From the IMG/VR virus record IMGVR_UViG_3300044470_000025, positions 1 through 29,980 of that record: a stretch of 29,980 bases of DNA, one strand, 5' to 3'. Within the stretch, counting starts at the first letter, position 1; each line of letters begins with the position of its first letter. The stretch is from a virus. A program made the translations under genes and the position numbers. The notes under the pieces are model-generated. The model searched no databases. It had not been told where the DNA came from and saw nothing but the letters and a program-made list of their open reading frames with translations. Below are positions 22,608 through 28,891 of this stretch, piece by piece.

Positions 22608-23479
22608 ACAGACCTCGTTACGTCTATGAAGTTTGTGTTTGGATTGATAGTAAACATAGCACAGCAGAGAGCAGTAGGCGGGTAAACTTTCTGCTCGCCG
22701 TAGGAGCTGTTCACGCCCTGGGTGTATGTCCTGAACCATGATCCAGTGGTACAACCAGTAGAAGTGATATTGCTGATTTTCCCACGGCTATTGACATCCA
22801 GACGAGTTATTTCCTTTGAAACATAATCGTGAACGTGTCCGTAAGCATAAATATCAGCTTTAAATGACTTCATGTATTTTACGAGGTTGTTTAACTTCCA
22901 GCCCTCTGTAACAGCGTTTCCTGCCCCATGAGTGAAGCATCCTGTCACTAAGTGCTTCTCTAGGCTGTTGTCCCTGCTGAAATGGAACCTAACGAAGCAG
23001 GAGTATGATAGGTTTGGGAGTCCTAAGTCTTTACAGATATGCTCGTGTACCTTACCGTCATTCTGCTTGGAGTAAGATACCTCGTGATTTCCATAGAGCA
23101 GGCCGATACATTGGTGCTTGATTGGAGTGAGTAAGTCTACCAGCCAATCCCTGACAGATTCACCGATGTCAGCCGGGTCAACCCACGGCGCAATCTGTCC
23201 GTCCGCCCATCTCTTATCCTTTGGAGTAATAAAGTCTCCGTAGTCGCCCATGCCTATCCACATGGCATTAGTATCAGCCTGTATGTCTTTTACTTTTTGC
23301 CTGATGTGTGATTCGGCACAGTGGATTGTACCGGCGTGAATATCGCCTAAACAATACAGGTGGAAAGTTGATTGAGCCTTTCGATAAGGTGCCGCAATGT
23401 CAATTACTTCCGTTTTTCTCTCTCCTGTTCTAGATAGTCTCTGTGTAGAAGTATAGCACAAAGTGTCAAATTGTGTCAA
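22604..23479 (-). CDS. Calcineurin-like metallophosphoesterase
   Basis: The frame encodes up to 291 residues with the metal-site series of the family: YCLGDIHAGT, then MGDYGDF, LLYGNHEVS, FTHGAG and YAYGHVHDYV. Such enzymes hydrolyse phosphodiesters or phosphomonoesters using two metals; in phages they may act on DNA ends or nucleotides, and the substrate is not visible. The frame starts at TTG at 23479, but that codon is the -35 box of a strong promoter, so the transcript probably begins inside the frame. The true start may be an ATT at 23404 or another rare codon. The conserved domain begins after that point. Confidence 0.88.
   Translation of the reverse strand: MTQFDTLCYTSTQRLSRTGERKTEVIDIAAPYRKAQSTFHLYCLGDIHAGTIHCAESHIRQKVKDIQADTNAMWIGMGDYGDFITPKDKRWADGQIAPWVDPADIGESVRDWLVDLLTPIKHQCIGLLYGNHEVSYSKQNDGKVHEHICKDLGLPNLSYSCFVRFHFSRDNSLEKHLVTGCFTHGAGNAVTEGWKLNNLVKYMKSFKADIYAYGHVHDYVSKEITRLDVNSRGKISNITSTGCTTGSWFRTYTQGVNSSYGEQKVYPPTALCCAMFTINPNTNFIDVTRSV
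23443..23479 (-). promoter_or_regulatory. Sigma70-type promoter with extended -10
   Basis: On the minus strand TTGACA (23479-23474) is followed by 18 bases and TATACT (23455-23450), preceded by TGC, an extended -10. A second TTGACA lies at 23469-23464, ten bases closer. Transcription would start near 23443 and read the phosphoesterase and following small genes. It sits exactly between the non-coding region and that operon. Both boxes are near consensus, making this the best promoter in the window. Confidence 0.75.
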
Positions 23480-24123
23480 GTGGAGGCGGGCCGGTGTGCT
23501 TAGTGCATATCACGCCGCTTTCAGCTCGGTAGACGCTAAAGATAGCCACTCATTGGCGACAACCCTTAGTGACCCCTGCCGAGGTTGGAGTAGGACTTGC
23601 ACGCCTCTCCGATGAAAAGCACCCGCCTGTAGAGCTTTGCCCGCGAAGCCTGAAATAAAAAACCGGTTAAGACCTGCGCTGATTTGTGGGTTTTGTCATT
23701 TATCCACACCCGAAGCAGCCGGTTAGTGGCGGCGCACCCCTTCCGCAGAGAGTAATAATCGCTCTACAAAGGATGATGCGCCACTGGTTACCCTGTCCGA
23801 GCTTCACGGCGTCTATTCTTGAGACCTCGGCTGACACCTGATAACGGTCCCACTGTAACCACGTTTTGTCCTGTCAGAAACTACCCGCCTAGAAGGGCTG
23901 GCCGCTATTGCTGATTACGGTCATTTATACTGGCGTGGCACCCTTTAGAGGATTATAAAAGACGCCCGGGGTTGCGCTTGTCGGCATAACCGCTATCAGA
24001 GGCTCCGTGCGTATGTTAGGACTTTCGAGGGGATGTTTGCCCCTCTTAAGGATAAAGGAATAAAACATAGACTATTTAGCTAAACGCAGCCGCCAGTCTA
24101 GAGAGGTCGAAGTCTGGAGAGGG
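23480..24123. ncRNA. Candidate large structured non-coding RNA
   Basis: This stretch of about 640 bases has no plausible gene on either strand, in a genome that otherwise wastes almost no DNA, and appears GC-richer than the flanks. It contains many complementary segments: GGTGTG 23493-23498 with CATATC 23506-23511; GCTTTG 23634-23639 with CGAAGC 23644-23649; AACCGG 23661-23666 with CCGGTT 23719-23724, enclosing CTGC/GCAG; 23726-23736 with 23777-23784; TGGTTAC 23785-23791 with GTAACCA 23855-23861, enclosing CCGAG/CTCGG; TGGCCG 23899-23904 with CGGTCA 23918-23923; GGCGT/ACGCC at 23932 and 23962; GAGGGG/CCCCTC at 24027-24045. GCCGAGGT 23578-23585 could pair with 23824-23831 as an alternative. 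Size and phage setting recall GOLLD and ROOL RNAs, but no family is claimed. G-U pairs favour the plus strand in four helices and the minus strand in one. Confidence 0.6.
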
Positions 24124-24294
24124 CTATGAAACATCGTTGGTTCTCATTGTTTGGTACGTATCTGTATTCAATGCTCTTTTGGGGAGATCCCTAAATTGAG
24201 ATGATGGGTGATTGTGGATGGTTATTTTGTCACTAAAATTCTCATGTCCGTTTTTATCTTTACAGATTATGTGTTTCTCAGTGACTTTTAACAT
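24124..24294 (-). CDS. Small hypothetical protein
   Basis: The 56-residue product starts MLKVTEKHIICKDKNGHENF at an ATG behind AAGGAGATTACCG; the frame is open nine codons further upstream but lacks a comparable site. It is polar and charged, with a beta-hairpin-like first half (HIICKDKNGHENFSDKITIH) and an Arg/Thr-rich end. It lies alone between the methyltransferase and the non-coding region. A TTGACA and a TGT-TATATG extended -10 lie upstream at 24331-24312, but their spacing is too short for a standard pair. Function is unknown. Confidence 0.5.
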   Translation of the reverse strand: MLKVTEKHIICKDKNGHENFSDKITIHNHPSSQFRDLPKRALNTDTYQTMRTNDVS

Positions 24295-24362
24295 CGGTAA
24301 TCTCCTTCTTACATATAACATACACTGTCAAGCATTTCGTGACTAGAGTGTAAACCGTAGCT

Positions 24363-24785
24363 TTAAATTAAGGTTTCCTGCTTTATTGTTTCCTTCGGTA
24401 TCTCTAACTGCATTACGGACTGGCTAAGGCGTTTAGCGGCTATCTCACAGTACTTCTCGCTGATTTCAATACCTACACACTTTCTACCCAGAATCTTAGC
24501 GGCAACTGCGGTTGTCCCACTGCCTAGAAAGGGGTCAAGAATACCAGATGTTCCCGAACCAACTTTCGGCAACATGGCCATTTCAATACACCATTTCATA
24601 AGGGATATCGGCTTTTGGGTCGGATGCAAGTTTCCATTTTCTGCGTGGTTGCGCTTTTCAGTCCACGATTTACAGGGTTTATCTATGTTTGTCCATGCAA
24701 GCTCAAAGTCTGCCAGTGTGTCAAGTTTCTGCGTTTTATCCCAAGTGAGCCAACATCTTGAGGGTTGAACAAGATAGTTATTTGC
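24363..24785 (-). CDS. DNA methyltransferase, C-terminal part (after frameshift)
   Basis: This frame continues the methyltransferase begun at 25071, one base out of phase. From 24785 it reads ANNYLVQPSRCWLTWDK, then LADFELAWTN, HPTQKPISLMKWCIEMA, and ILDPFLGSGTTAVAAKILGR (the S-adenosylmethionine-binding motif I), ending GIEISEKYCEIAAKRL. W-x-W-D-K, HPTQKP and D-P-F-x-G-S-G-T-T are hallmarks of N6-adenine/N4-cytosine methyltransferases of the beta arrangement. An internal ATG at 24629 starts only a fragment lacking the target and catalytic region. Alone it would not be active; it is read here as the second half of one gene. Confidence 0.8.
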   Translation of the reverse strand, partial: ANNYLVQPSRCWLTWDKTQKLDTLADFELAWTNIDKPCKSWTEKRNHAENGNLHPTQKPISLMKWCIEMAMLPKVGSGTSGILDPFLGSGTTAVAAKILGRKCVGIEISEKYCEIAAKRLSQSVMQLEIPKETIKQETLI

Positions 24786-25071
24786 CCCCCCAGATGATAC
24801 TAAATTCAGCCTTGTTTATTATTTGCTCTATCAGTATCTGGTCGACTAAATAATCCCAATCTTTCATATCGCCACGTTTGAACTTTATACCCCAAGTGCC
24901 ACCTTGCATCTTTAAGTTGAGTCCATACGGCGGGTCAGTCAGTACCAAGTCAAACGCCTTATCGGGAAAGAGTGGCAATATCTCACGATTGTCAGCGCAA
25001 TAGATAACGGCGGCATCATCTTGATAGTAAATCTTGTCTTTGGCGGGTAAATTAGAGAAGTCTATCATCAA
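24778..25071 (-). CDS. DNA methyltransferase, N-terminal part (beta class)
   Basis: The first 97 residues include YYQDDAAVIYCADNREILP and VLTDPPYGLNLKMQ, with the DPPY catalytic motif IV of amino-methyltransferases, and then FSIIWGGK and a stop. DPPY before the motif I region is the beta order (N6_N4_Mtase family). The enzyme would methylate adenine N6 or cytosine N4 in phage DNA. Removing one G at 24785-24791 joins this part to the C-terminal frame, giving about 235 residues, a normal size. Its ATG overlaps the next upstream gene as ATGA. Confidence 0.82.
   Translation of the reverse strand: MMIDFSNLPAKDKIYYQDDAAVIYCADNREILPLFPDKAFDLVLTDPPYGLNLKMQGGTWGIKFKRGDMKDWDYLVDQILIEQIINKAEFSIIWGGK
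24785..24791 (-). other. G7 homopolymer at a methyltransferase frameshift
   Basis: On the minus strand a run of seven G follows ATC-ATC-T. With seven, the frame reads WGGK and stops. With six, it reads IIWGANNYLVQPSRCWLTWDK in one frame, which aligns in length with the normal family segment. The tract is therefore either a sequencing or assembly slip, or a phase-variable switch of the enzyme. Confidence 0.75.
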
Positions 25072-25499
25072 AATCCCTCATTTAAGTATCTCGCCATAGC
25101 GGCATAGGCTTGCCCCTTCAGCGGATCGATTTCCCGATTGTCAAACTTGCAACGGGTCTCTAGTTCTCTGTCCTCTACACCCAGAACATCAGCCAGGACG
25201 AGCCTTTGGTAGTCTCCGTACTTGTGATACACCTTCCAGTTGATTGTACCGTCAACCAAAGTCTCATCGCCTTCAGTTGCCAATCCCTCCCAGTTATGAT
25301 ACCGCCCTATTGCATTCAGTGCTCTGTCGAAGTCAACCTTGTACTCCGCCACGGCAAACGGTTCTATGCAGAGCACGAGGTCGGGATACTCTGACTCCTT
25401 GCTTGACTTCTCCTCTGTTCTAATGGACTCATGACCGTAGTAATGCGCTATGGCCCGCAGGACGAAGACCGAGTATTTAAAATCATAACCTTTCCACAT
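25068..25499 (-). CDS. Hypothetical protein beside methyltransferase
   Basis: The product has 143 residues from the ATG at 25499, behind GGAGCGTGCTT; a GTG two codons upstream is possible. It contains MWKGYDFKYSVFVLRAIAHY, then EYPDLVLCIEPFAVAEYKVD and NAIGRYHNWEGLATEGDE. The sequence PDLVL-x-x-x-P-x-x-V-x-E-Y-K resembles the core of small restriction-like nucleases (P-D, then E-x-K), which is suggestive next to a methyltransferase, but I do not claim the activity. It overlaps the methyltransferase start by ATGA. Confidence 0.6.
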   Translation of the reverse strand: MWKGYDFKYSVFVLRAIAHYYGHESIRTEEKSSKESEYPDLVLCIEPFAVAEYKVDFDRALNAIGRYHNWEGLATEGDETLVDGTINWKVYHKYGDYQRLVLADVLGVEDRELETRCKFDNREIDPLKGQAYAAMARYLNEGF

Positions 25500-25530
25500 A
25501 AGCACGCTCCGCTATCTGATTTTGTTACCG

Positions 25531-25650
25531 CTACGCCATTCCCATTGTTTTACGCCATGCTCGTCTGTTTTCTGGGCGTGTTACACCCGGATGCATTTGA
25601 TTATAGATTCTCCATAAGTTGTGTCTCTTTTGTTTCACTTCTTTATTCAC
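25531..25650 (-). CDS. Small basic hypothetical protein
   Basis: A 39-residue frame starts at GTG behind GAGGTGAACA and reads NKEVKQKRHNLWRIYNQMHP onward, ending TMGMA. It is strongly basic (Lys and Arg near 30 percent), as in small nucleic-acid-binding or host-takeover proteins. It lies 11 bases after the next upstream gene's stop and 31 bases before the next ATG. The strong ribosome binding site is the main support. Confidence 0.5.
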   Translation of the reverse strand: MNKEVKQKRHNLWRIYNQMHPGVTRPENRRAWRKTMGMA

Positions 25651-25661
25651 TGTTCACCTCT

Positions 25662-25838
25662 TTATTTACTCTCTAACCACATATCATTCATGACCATCAG
25701 ATAAGTAATCGCTCCGTTAAAAGCATCCTCGTCCATGATTTTCTTGTCCGTTGGCATATATCCGAGACTGACAGCTCTGACAAAAGCCGCTATTTGTCGG
25801 GCTCCAATAAGCTCACCATTTTTGATATATTTAATCAT
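25662..25838 (-). CDS. Small hypothetical protein
   Basis: A 58-residue frame starts MIKYIKNGELIGARQIAAFV at an ATG with a G-rich AGGGGGGCAACAG in front. It continues PTDKKIMDEDAFNGAITYLM and ends NDMWLESK. It looks like a compact helical protein. It follows the Cys-rich gene by 11 bases. It fills what would otherwise be an empty stretch. No family is recognised. Confidence 0.6.
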   Translation of the reverse strand: MIKYIKNGELIGARQIAAFVRAVSLGYMPTDKKIMDEDAFNGAITYLMVMNDMWLESK

Positions 25839-25849
25839 CTGTTGCCCCC

Positions 25850-26458
25850 CTATTTACCGATGCCCCAATTTTCACGCCCGTGCTCAGAAGATTGTCCGCA
25901 ATGCGTAGTGCCAGCGGGTGAATTGTTTGGTATTTGTTTACCACACCGATTACAGAACCGCCCCGATGCAACAACCTGTGAGGCTTTGTGTTTTGACCAG
26001 AATAGCATCCAGTCGCTCTTACGGTATGGATTAAACTCAAAACCGTATGGATTGACTTTTAATTCTTCTGCTAGTGTTTTCTTCTCAGGGACATAAGGGA
26101 TGCACGGTCCGGCACCAGCACCACCAGCCTTACCGCAACTGACTTCACAAGTAGGATTCTTATCATGTGGTTTATACTTTAATTCACAGACAATATGACA
26201 CTTATCACCGGCGGGGCAAATCATCAGTTGAGGCTTGGGCTTGACGGCGGGCAGATCATCGGGAATAGAGACAATGTGATAACCATTATTCAGCCGCTTC
26301 ATCTCATTATGGTCGACAGTATACCCAGAGGGAGTGACATATATATCAGCCTTAGACCTCAACGCCTCCAGCATGGCATCGGCACCCTTCTCAAATGTCA
26401 GTATCGCGGTATCATTTGTCACAGGCTGTTCCCATCCTTCCGGTCGCCACTTACTCAT
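25850..26458 (-). CDS. Cys-rich hypothetical protein
   Basis: The 202-residue product begins MSKWRPEGWEQPVTNDTAIL. It has a first half with LTFEKGADAMLEALRSKADI, then a Cys-rich middle (CPAGDKCHIVC, CEVSCGKAG) and a C-terminal knuckle CNRCGKQIPNN with a later CGQSS. The last part looks like a zinc-ribbon joined by a basic helix to the rest. Its ATG overlaps the stop of the upstream DUF4406-like gene by eight bases. No family is recognised. Confidence 0.65.
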   Translation of the reverse strand: MSKWRPEGWEQPVTNDTAILTFEKGADAMLEALRSKADIYVTPSGYTVDHNEMKRLNNGYHIVSIPDDLPAVKPKPQLMICPAGDKCHIVCELKYKPHDKNPTCEVSCGKAGGAGAGPCIPYVPEKKTLAEELKVNPYGFEFNPYRKSDWMLFWSKHKASQVVASGRFCNRCGKQIPNNSPAGTTHCGQSSEHGRENWGIGK

Positions 26459-26909
26459 TGTTCTCCTCCTTTGGTTCTAACTTCATGTTTACGGGGCCGG
26501 TACAGGGTTCGAGTTTTCCCCAGTTCGGATTCATGTCTATTTGTGCCTCAATACACCGACGGGCAGCATCCGGTAAGGTATCGTCAATGTCCTCATACCA
26601 GACTTCTATACCTCGTTTTTTTGCTTCATGTAATTCCAGACAGGCACCTATACTTGACTGCCATCCACTCATCATATAAACCGCCTGGCAGTGTTTCAGC
26701 ATCTTTAGAGTGGCTTCTAAGAACCAATCCTCGTCTTGAAGACCGTCCATCAAAGCCGTGTTCATGTGGGGAATGTAACATGAGTATCCTTGCTTAACTA
26801 ACCGGCGCCCGGCTCTATAAGCCTTAATAATGTTCACAGCCCTGCCGATGATACCATACTTTGACCGATATTTGCCGCTGATAAATACAATCTGCCGCTT
26901 AACTTTCAT
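26451..26909 (-). CDS. DUF4406 / nucleoside 2-deoxyribosyltransferase-like protein
   Basis: The 152-residue product starts MKVKRQIVFISGKYRSKYGI. It has I-x-I-S-G-x-Y, then A-x-x-A-G-R-R-L-V-K-Q-G-Y, a YIPHMN segment, DEDWFLEATLKMLKHCQAVY and MMSGWQSSIGACLELHEAKK. A small Rossmann-like order with C-D/Q-A-V-Y-M-x-x-G-W-x-x-S-x-G-A-x-x-E matches DUF4406, related to nucleoside 2-deoxyribosyltransferases. Such proteins may process deoxynucleosides, but the activity of the phage members is not established. It overlaps the coiled-coil gene by 11 bases. Confidence 0.7.
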   Translation of the reverse strand: MKVKRQIVFISGKYRSKYGIIGRAVNIIKAYRAGRRLVKQGYSCYIPHMNTALMDGLQDEDWFLEATLKMLKHCQAVYMMSGWQSSIGACLELHEAKKRGIEVWYEDIDDTLPDAARRCIEAQIDMNPNWGKLEPCTGPVNMKLEPKEENNE

Positions 26910-27255
26910 TCGTGCCCCCGTTTTTCCGGTTGAGATAATCGGCTTTAATCTGGAGTACATTCTGCTGGTATTCGGCCTTTGCCTGTATGTTCTGTGTTTC
27001 ACGCAGGTCAACGATCGGTTTGGCATCCGATTCAAACTGCTGATAAACCGGCTCCAGTTTTGCCAGATATTCCTGTTTGAGTTTTGCTCTCTTTTCGATG
27101 TAGTCATCCCTAACCGGTCTCATGGCGGCATTGAATTCGTTTTCGATATGCCTCCGCCGTTCCTGATAGATTTCCCCGGCCTTTGTTTTGGCCTCGTGCA
27201 GAATGAATTTCGCCTGTTTCTTGCTTACTTTCCGTTGTGTCAATACCTTTGTCAT
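26899..27255 (-). CDS. Coiled-coil hypothetical protein
   Basis: The 118-residue, very charged protein begins MTKVLTQRKVSKKQAKFILH and is almost entirely helical, with heptad-like runs from residue 20 to 105 (KAGEIYQERRRHIENEFNA, YIEKRAKLKQEYLAKLEPVY). AAGGAGAGAATGT precedes the ATG. It has no Cys pairs and no membrane segment. Long charged helices of this type occur in DNA-bridging or scaffold-like phage proteins, but no family is recognised. Confidence 0.65.
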   Translation of the reverse strand: MTKVLTQRKVSKKQAKFILHEAKTKAGEIYQERRRHIENEFNAAMRPVRDDYIEKRAKLKQEYLAKLEPVYQQFESDAKPIVDLRETQNIQAKAEYQQNVLQIKADYLNRKNGGTNES

Positions 27256-27269
27256 ACATTCTCTCCTTT

Positions 27270-27731
27270 CTATTTTAATATTTTAATAATAGCACTTAAC
27301 ATTGATGGTTTCCAGACCTCACCATTAAGTATTGTCAACCATTCCAGTTGTTCCAGTGAAAGTATCCCCTTATCGGTTTTCAACTCAATAAATAGAGCTT
27401 GACGTTTCCCTTGATGGTTTGTTCTCGCCAGTACCAAATCAGGAAATCCCGCACCATCACCAGCAACAGGAGTCATAAACCTTTTACCGTCTTTACTCCA
27501 TGCCCCACGAAAATGAGCAACCTTCCAACCCGTACTGTGTGCCAAATCTATGACGGTCTTTTGCCAGTCTTTCTCTTTGATAGCACCTTGCTTCTTGACC
27601 GGCTGTACGGGCATTGTAGGCGGTTTGGCTATATGCACAGCCCCATCGCTGGCATTGTTCTGGATAAAGGATTCGTCCGCCCACGGAAACGTCTCTCTTA
27701 ACTCTGCTGCAGTTGCTGTTCTGAAACTCAT
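27270..27731 (-). CDS. VRR-NUC-type nuclease
   Basis: The 153-residue protein has an N-terminal part of about 50 residues (MSFRTATAAELRETFPWADE) followed by a VRR-NUC-like domain: EKDWQKTVIDLAHSTGWKVA, GDGAGFPDLVLAR and FIELKTDKGILSLEQLEWL. The GFPDLVL and E-L-K residues supply the metal-binding nuclease core, with Q and W near the end. Such stand-alone domains resolve or trim branched DNA during phage replication. Its ATG overlaps the upstream small gene as ATGA. Confidence 0.85.
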   Translation of the reverse strand: MSFRTATAAELRETFPWADESFIQNNASDGAVHIAKPPTMPVQPVKKQGAIKEKDWQKTVIDLAHSTGWKVAHFRGAWSKDGKRFMTPVAGDGAGFPDLVLARTNHQGKRQALFIELKTDKGILSLEQLEWLTILNGEVWKPSMLSAIIKILK

Positions 27732-27946
27732 ATTATCATCTCCACTCTTTTATCAGATTCGTCAAGGTCTTCTGGTGATACTTCTATTGGTTTATAAGGC
27801 TCTGTTAAAGCAGGTTCGTACTTCGGATCATGCCAGTCCTGATAATAGGGACACGGTTTAATCCCCGGCCTTGACGGTTCTACCAGACAATCCATGTGCT
27901 TATTACATAGACTGCATGGTTTATTAGCGACTGTTAGGTGTTTCAT
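27728..27946 (-). CDS. Small Cys-containing protein
   Basis: The 72-residue product starts MKHLTVANKPCSLCNKHMDC and has CSLC near residue 11, a third Cys at residue 20 and another near 32 (KPCPYYQDWH). The C-terminal half is acidic (EVSPEDLDESDKRVEMI). Four Cys within about 22 residues could bind zinc or an iron-sulfur cluster. The ATG is in contact with the stop of the upstream gene and the stop overlaps the nuclease start. Confidence 0.6.
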   Translation of the reverse strand: MKHLTVANKPCSLCNKHMDCLVEPSRPGIKPCPYYQDWHDPKYEPALTEPYKPIEVSPEDLDESDKRVEMII

Positions 27947-28129
27947 TTAGCAACCTTCCTTACTGGACTTCTTGTCATCCCTCGATTTTAACGGGCACAC
28001 CATGTAATCCTGAATAGAGCAGGGCTCACTGAATGTTAAAGTACCCTGTAATTCACAGGTGAAAAGATGATAAAGACAACCCTTTACCTTACAATGCAGA
28101 CACATATTGATTCCCTCTATCGGTTTCAT
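27947..28129 (-). CDS. Small Cys-rich protein
   Basis: The 60-residue product reads [20 protein letters not shown] at its start, then [16 protein letters not shown] and a final Cys. The order C-x2-C-x4-C with later Cys residues resembles its neighbour at 27728-27946, so the two may be related by duplication or act together. Its ATG overlaps the YopX gene stop as ATGA. No family is recognised. Confidence 0.6.
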   Translation of the reverse strand: MKPIEGINMCLHCKVKGCLYHLFTCELQGTLTFSEPCSIQDYMVCPLKSRDDKKSSKEGC

Positions 28130-28563
28130 GAGAATAACTCCTTATTCTCGTATATATTTCCAACAACCTCAAGTTTGCCGTCACACTCAACTAATTCCAA
28201 CCATGAAACATCTCCTGTACATTGAGTACAATCTTCAGGAAAGAAGAAATACTCAAAGGATTTACACTTCTCACAATAGCCGATATAGCCATCTCCCCAT
28301 GAACCGCCCAGAATATCGCCTTCATAGATTTCCTTGCCGTTATTGTCTTTGAGTCCGGTGTATTGCATAATTCCGCAATCGGTAGGGTCAACTTGTGTGC
28401 GATTGTCTGAACCATTAATTCCGCCACTATGTTCTTTTGTTTCGCCAATAGGTAACATTCCAATCCATCCCGAACCGTGAGTATCAGTATTGCCCCACAT
28501 TAAATCAAACCACCACATATTTTTTGTCTTGCGATTGTAGGCTCTAAATTTAATTTCTCTCAT
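28126..28563 (-). CDS. YopX-family protein
   Basis: The 145-residue protein opens [20 protein letters not shown] and has [20 protein letters not shown] in the middle and [15 protein letters not shown] at the end. IKFRAYxxKxKxM, Q-Y-T-G-L-K-D-x-x-G-x-x-I-Y-E-G-D-I-L and V-x-G-N-I-Y-E-N are the three boxes of the YopX family, common in phages of Firmicutes and others; function is unknown. It also carries a CEKC and CTQC pair between them, an extra metal knuckle not standard in the family as I recall it. Confidence 0.9.
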   Translation of the reverse strand: MREIKFRAYNRKTKNMWWFDLMWGNTDTHGSGWIGMLPIGETKEHSGGINGSDNRTQVDPTDCGIMQYTGLKDNNGKEIYEGDILGGSWGDGYIGYCEKCKSFEYFFFPEDCTQCTGDVSWLELVECDGKLEVVGNIYENKELFS

Positions 28564-28850
28564 GCTATTTGCACTCCTCCGATTTTAACCGTGCCTTTCT
28601 TTATGCCGTAAGTGTCCAGTCTGGGGAATAGTATGTTGTCAGTCGCTAACCCCACGCCCTTGTCTACCGACCTCGCCATGAGTTTGTTCTGCTCAATCTG
28701 CCGGTGGAGTTCTATCATCTTGGCCCTGTTGACGTAACCACTCCCTATCATCGGCCCCTGGTTTATCATCCCTTGCAACTGGTCTTCCGGTGACATCTTC
28801 TGATTCCTGATTGTTGAAGTTCCCTTTAGTGCATCGTTGTATCGTGGCAT
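28560..28850 (-). CDS. Small hypothetical protein
   Basis: The 96-residue product starts [20 protein letters not shown] with AGGAGGGAATGTTATA in front of the ATG. It has a helix around residue 40 ([20 protein letters not shown]) and a Gly-rich C-terminus ([15 protein letters not shown]). It follows the ATPase gene and overlaps the YopX start by ATGA. No family is recognised. Confidence 0.6.
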   Translation of the reverse strand: MPRYNDALKGTSTIRNQKMSPEDQLQGMINQGPMIGSGYVNRAKMIELHRQIEQNKLMARSVDKGVGLATDNILFPRLDTYGIKKGTVKIGGVQIA

Positions 28851-28891
28851 TATAACATTCCCTCCTTACCATAACCATATTTTTGTTCATT

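Noticed and set aside
23655-23725. Intrinsic terminator on the minus strand (CCGGTT followed by T-rich sequence)
   Set aside because: The pairing arm is far upstream with a large loop and a bulge, unlike a compact terminator; a terminator role is possible but not supported enough to list.
23480-24123. tmRNA or tRNA cluster in the non-coding region
   Set aside because: A GGCCCGCCTCCAC segment recalls a tmRNA end, but there is no T-loop, no matching 5' acceptor strand and no tag reading frame.
23480-24123. Group I or group II intron
   Set aside because: No recognisable core (P7 elements or domain V) and no flanking split exons in the phosphoesterase or the small gene.
24312-24331. TTGACA plus TATATG promoter upstream of 24294
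   Set aside because: The boxes are only eight bases apart; at best a weak extended -10.
26830-27402. Long plus-strand frame of 190 codons opposite the coiled-coil and nuclease genes
   Set aside because: It is the reverse of charged helical coding sequence, has no ribosome binding site and runs against all neighbours.
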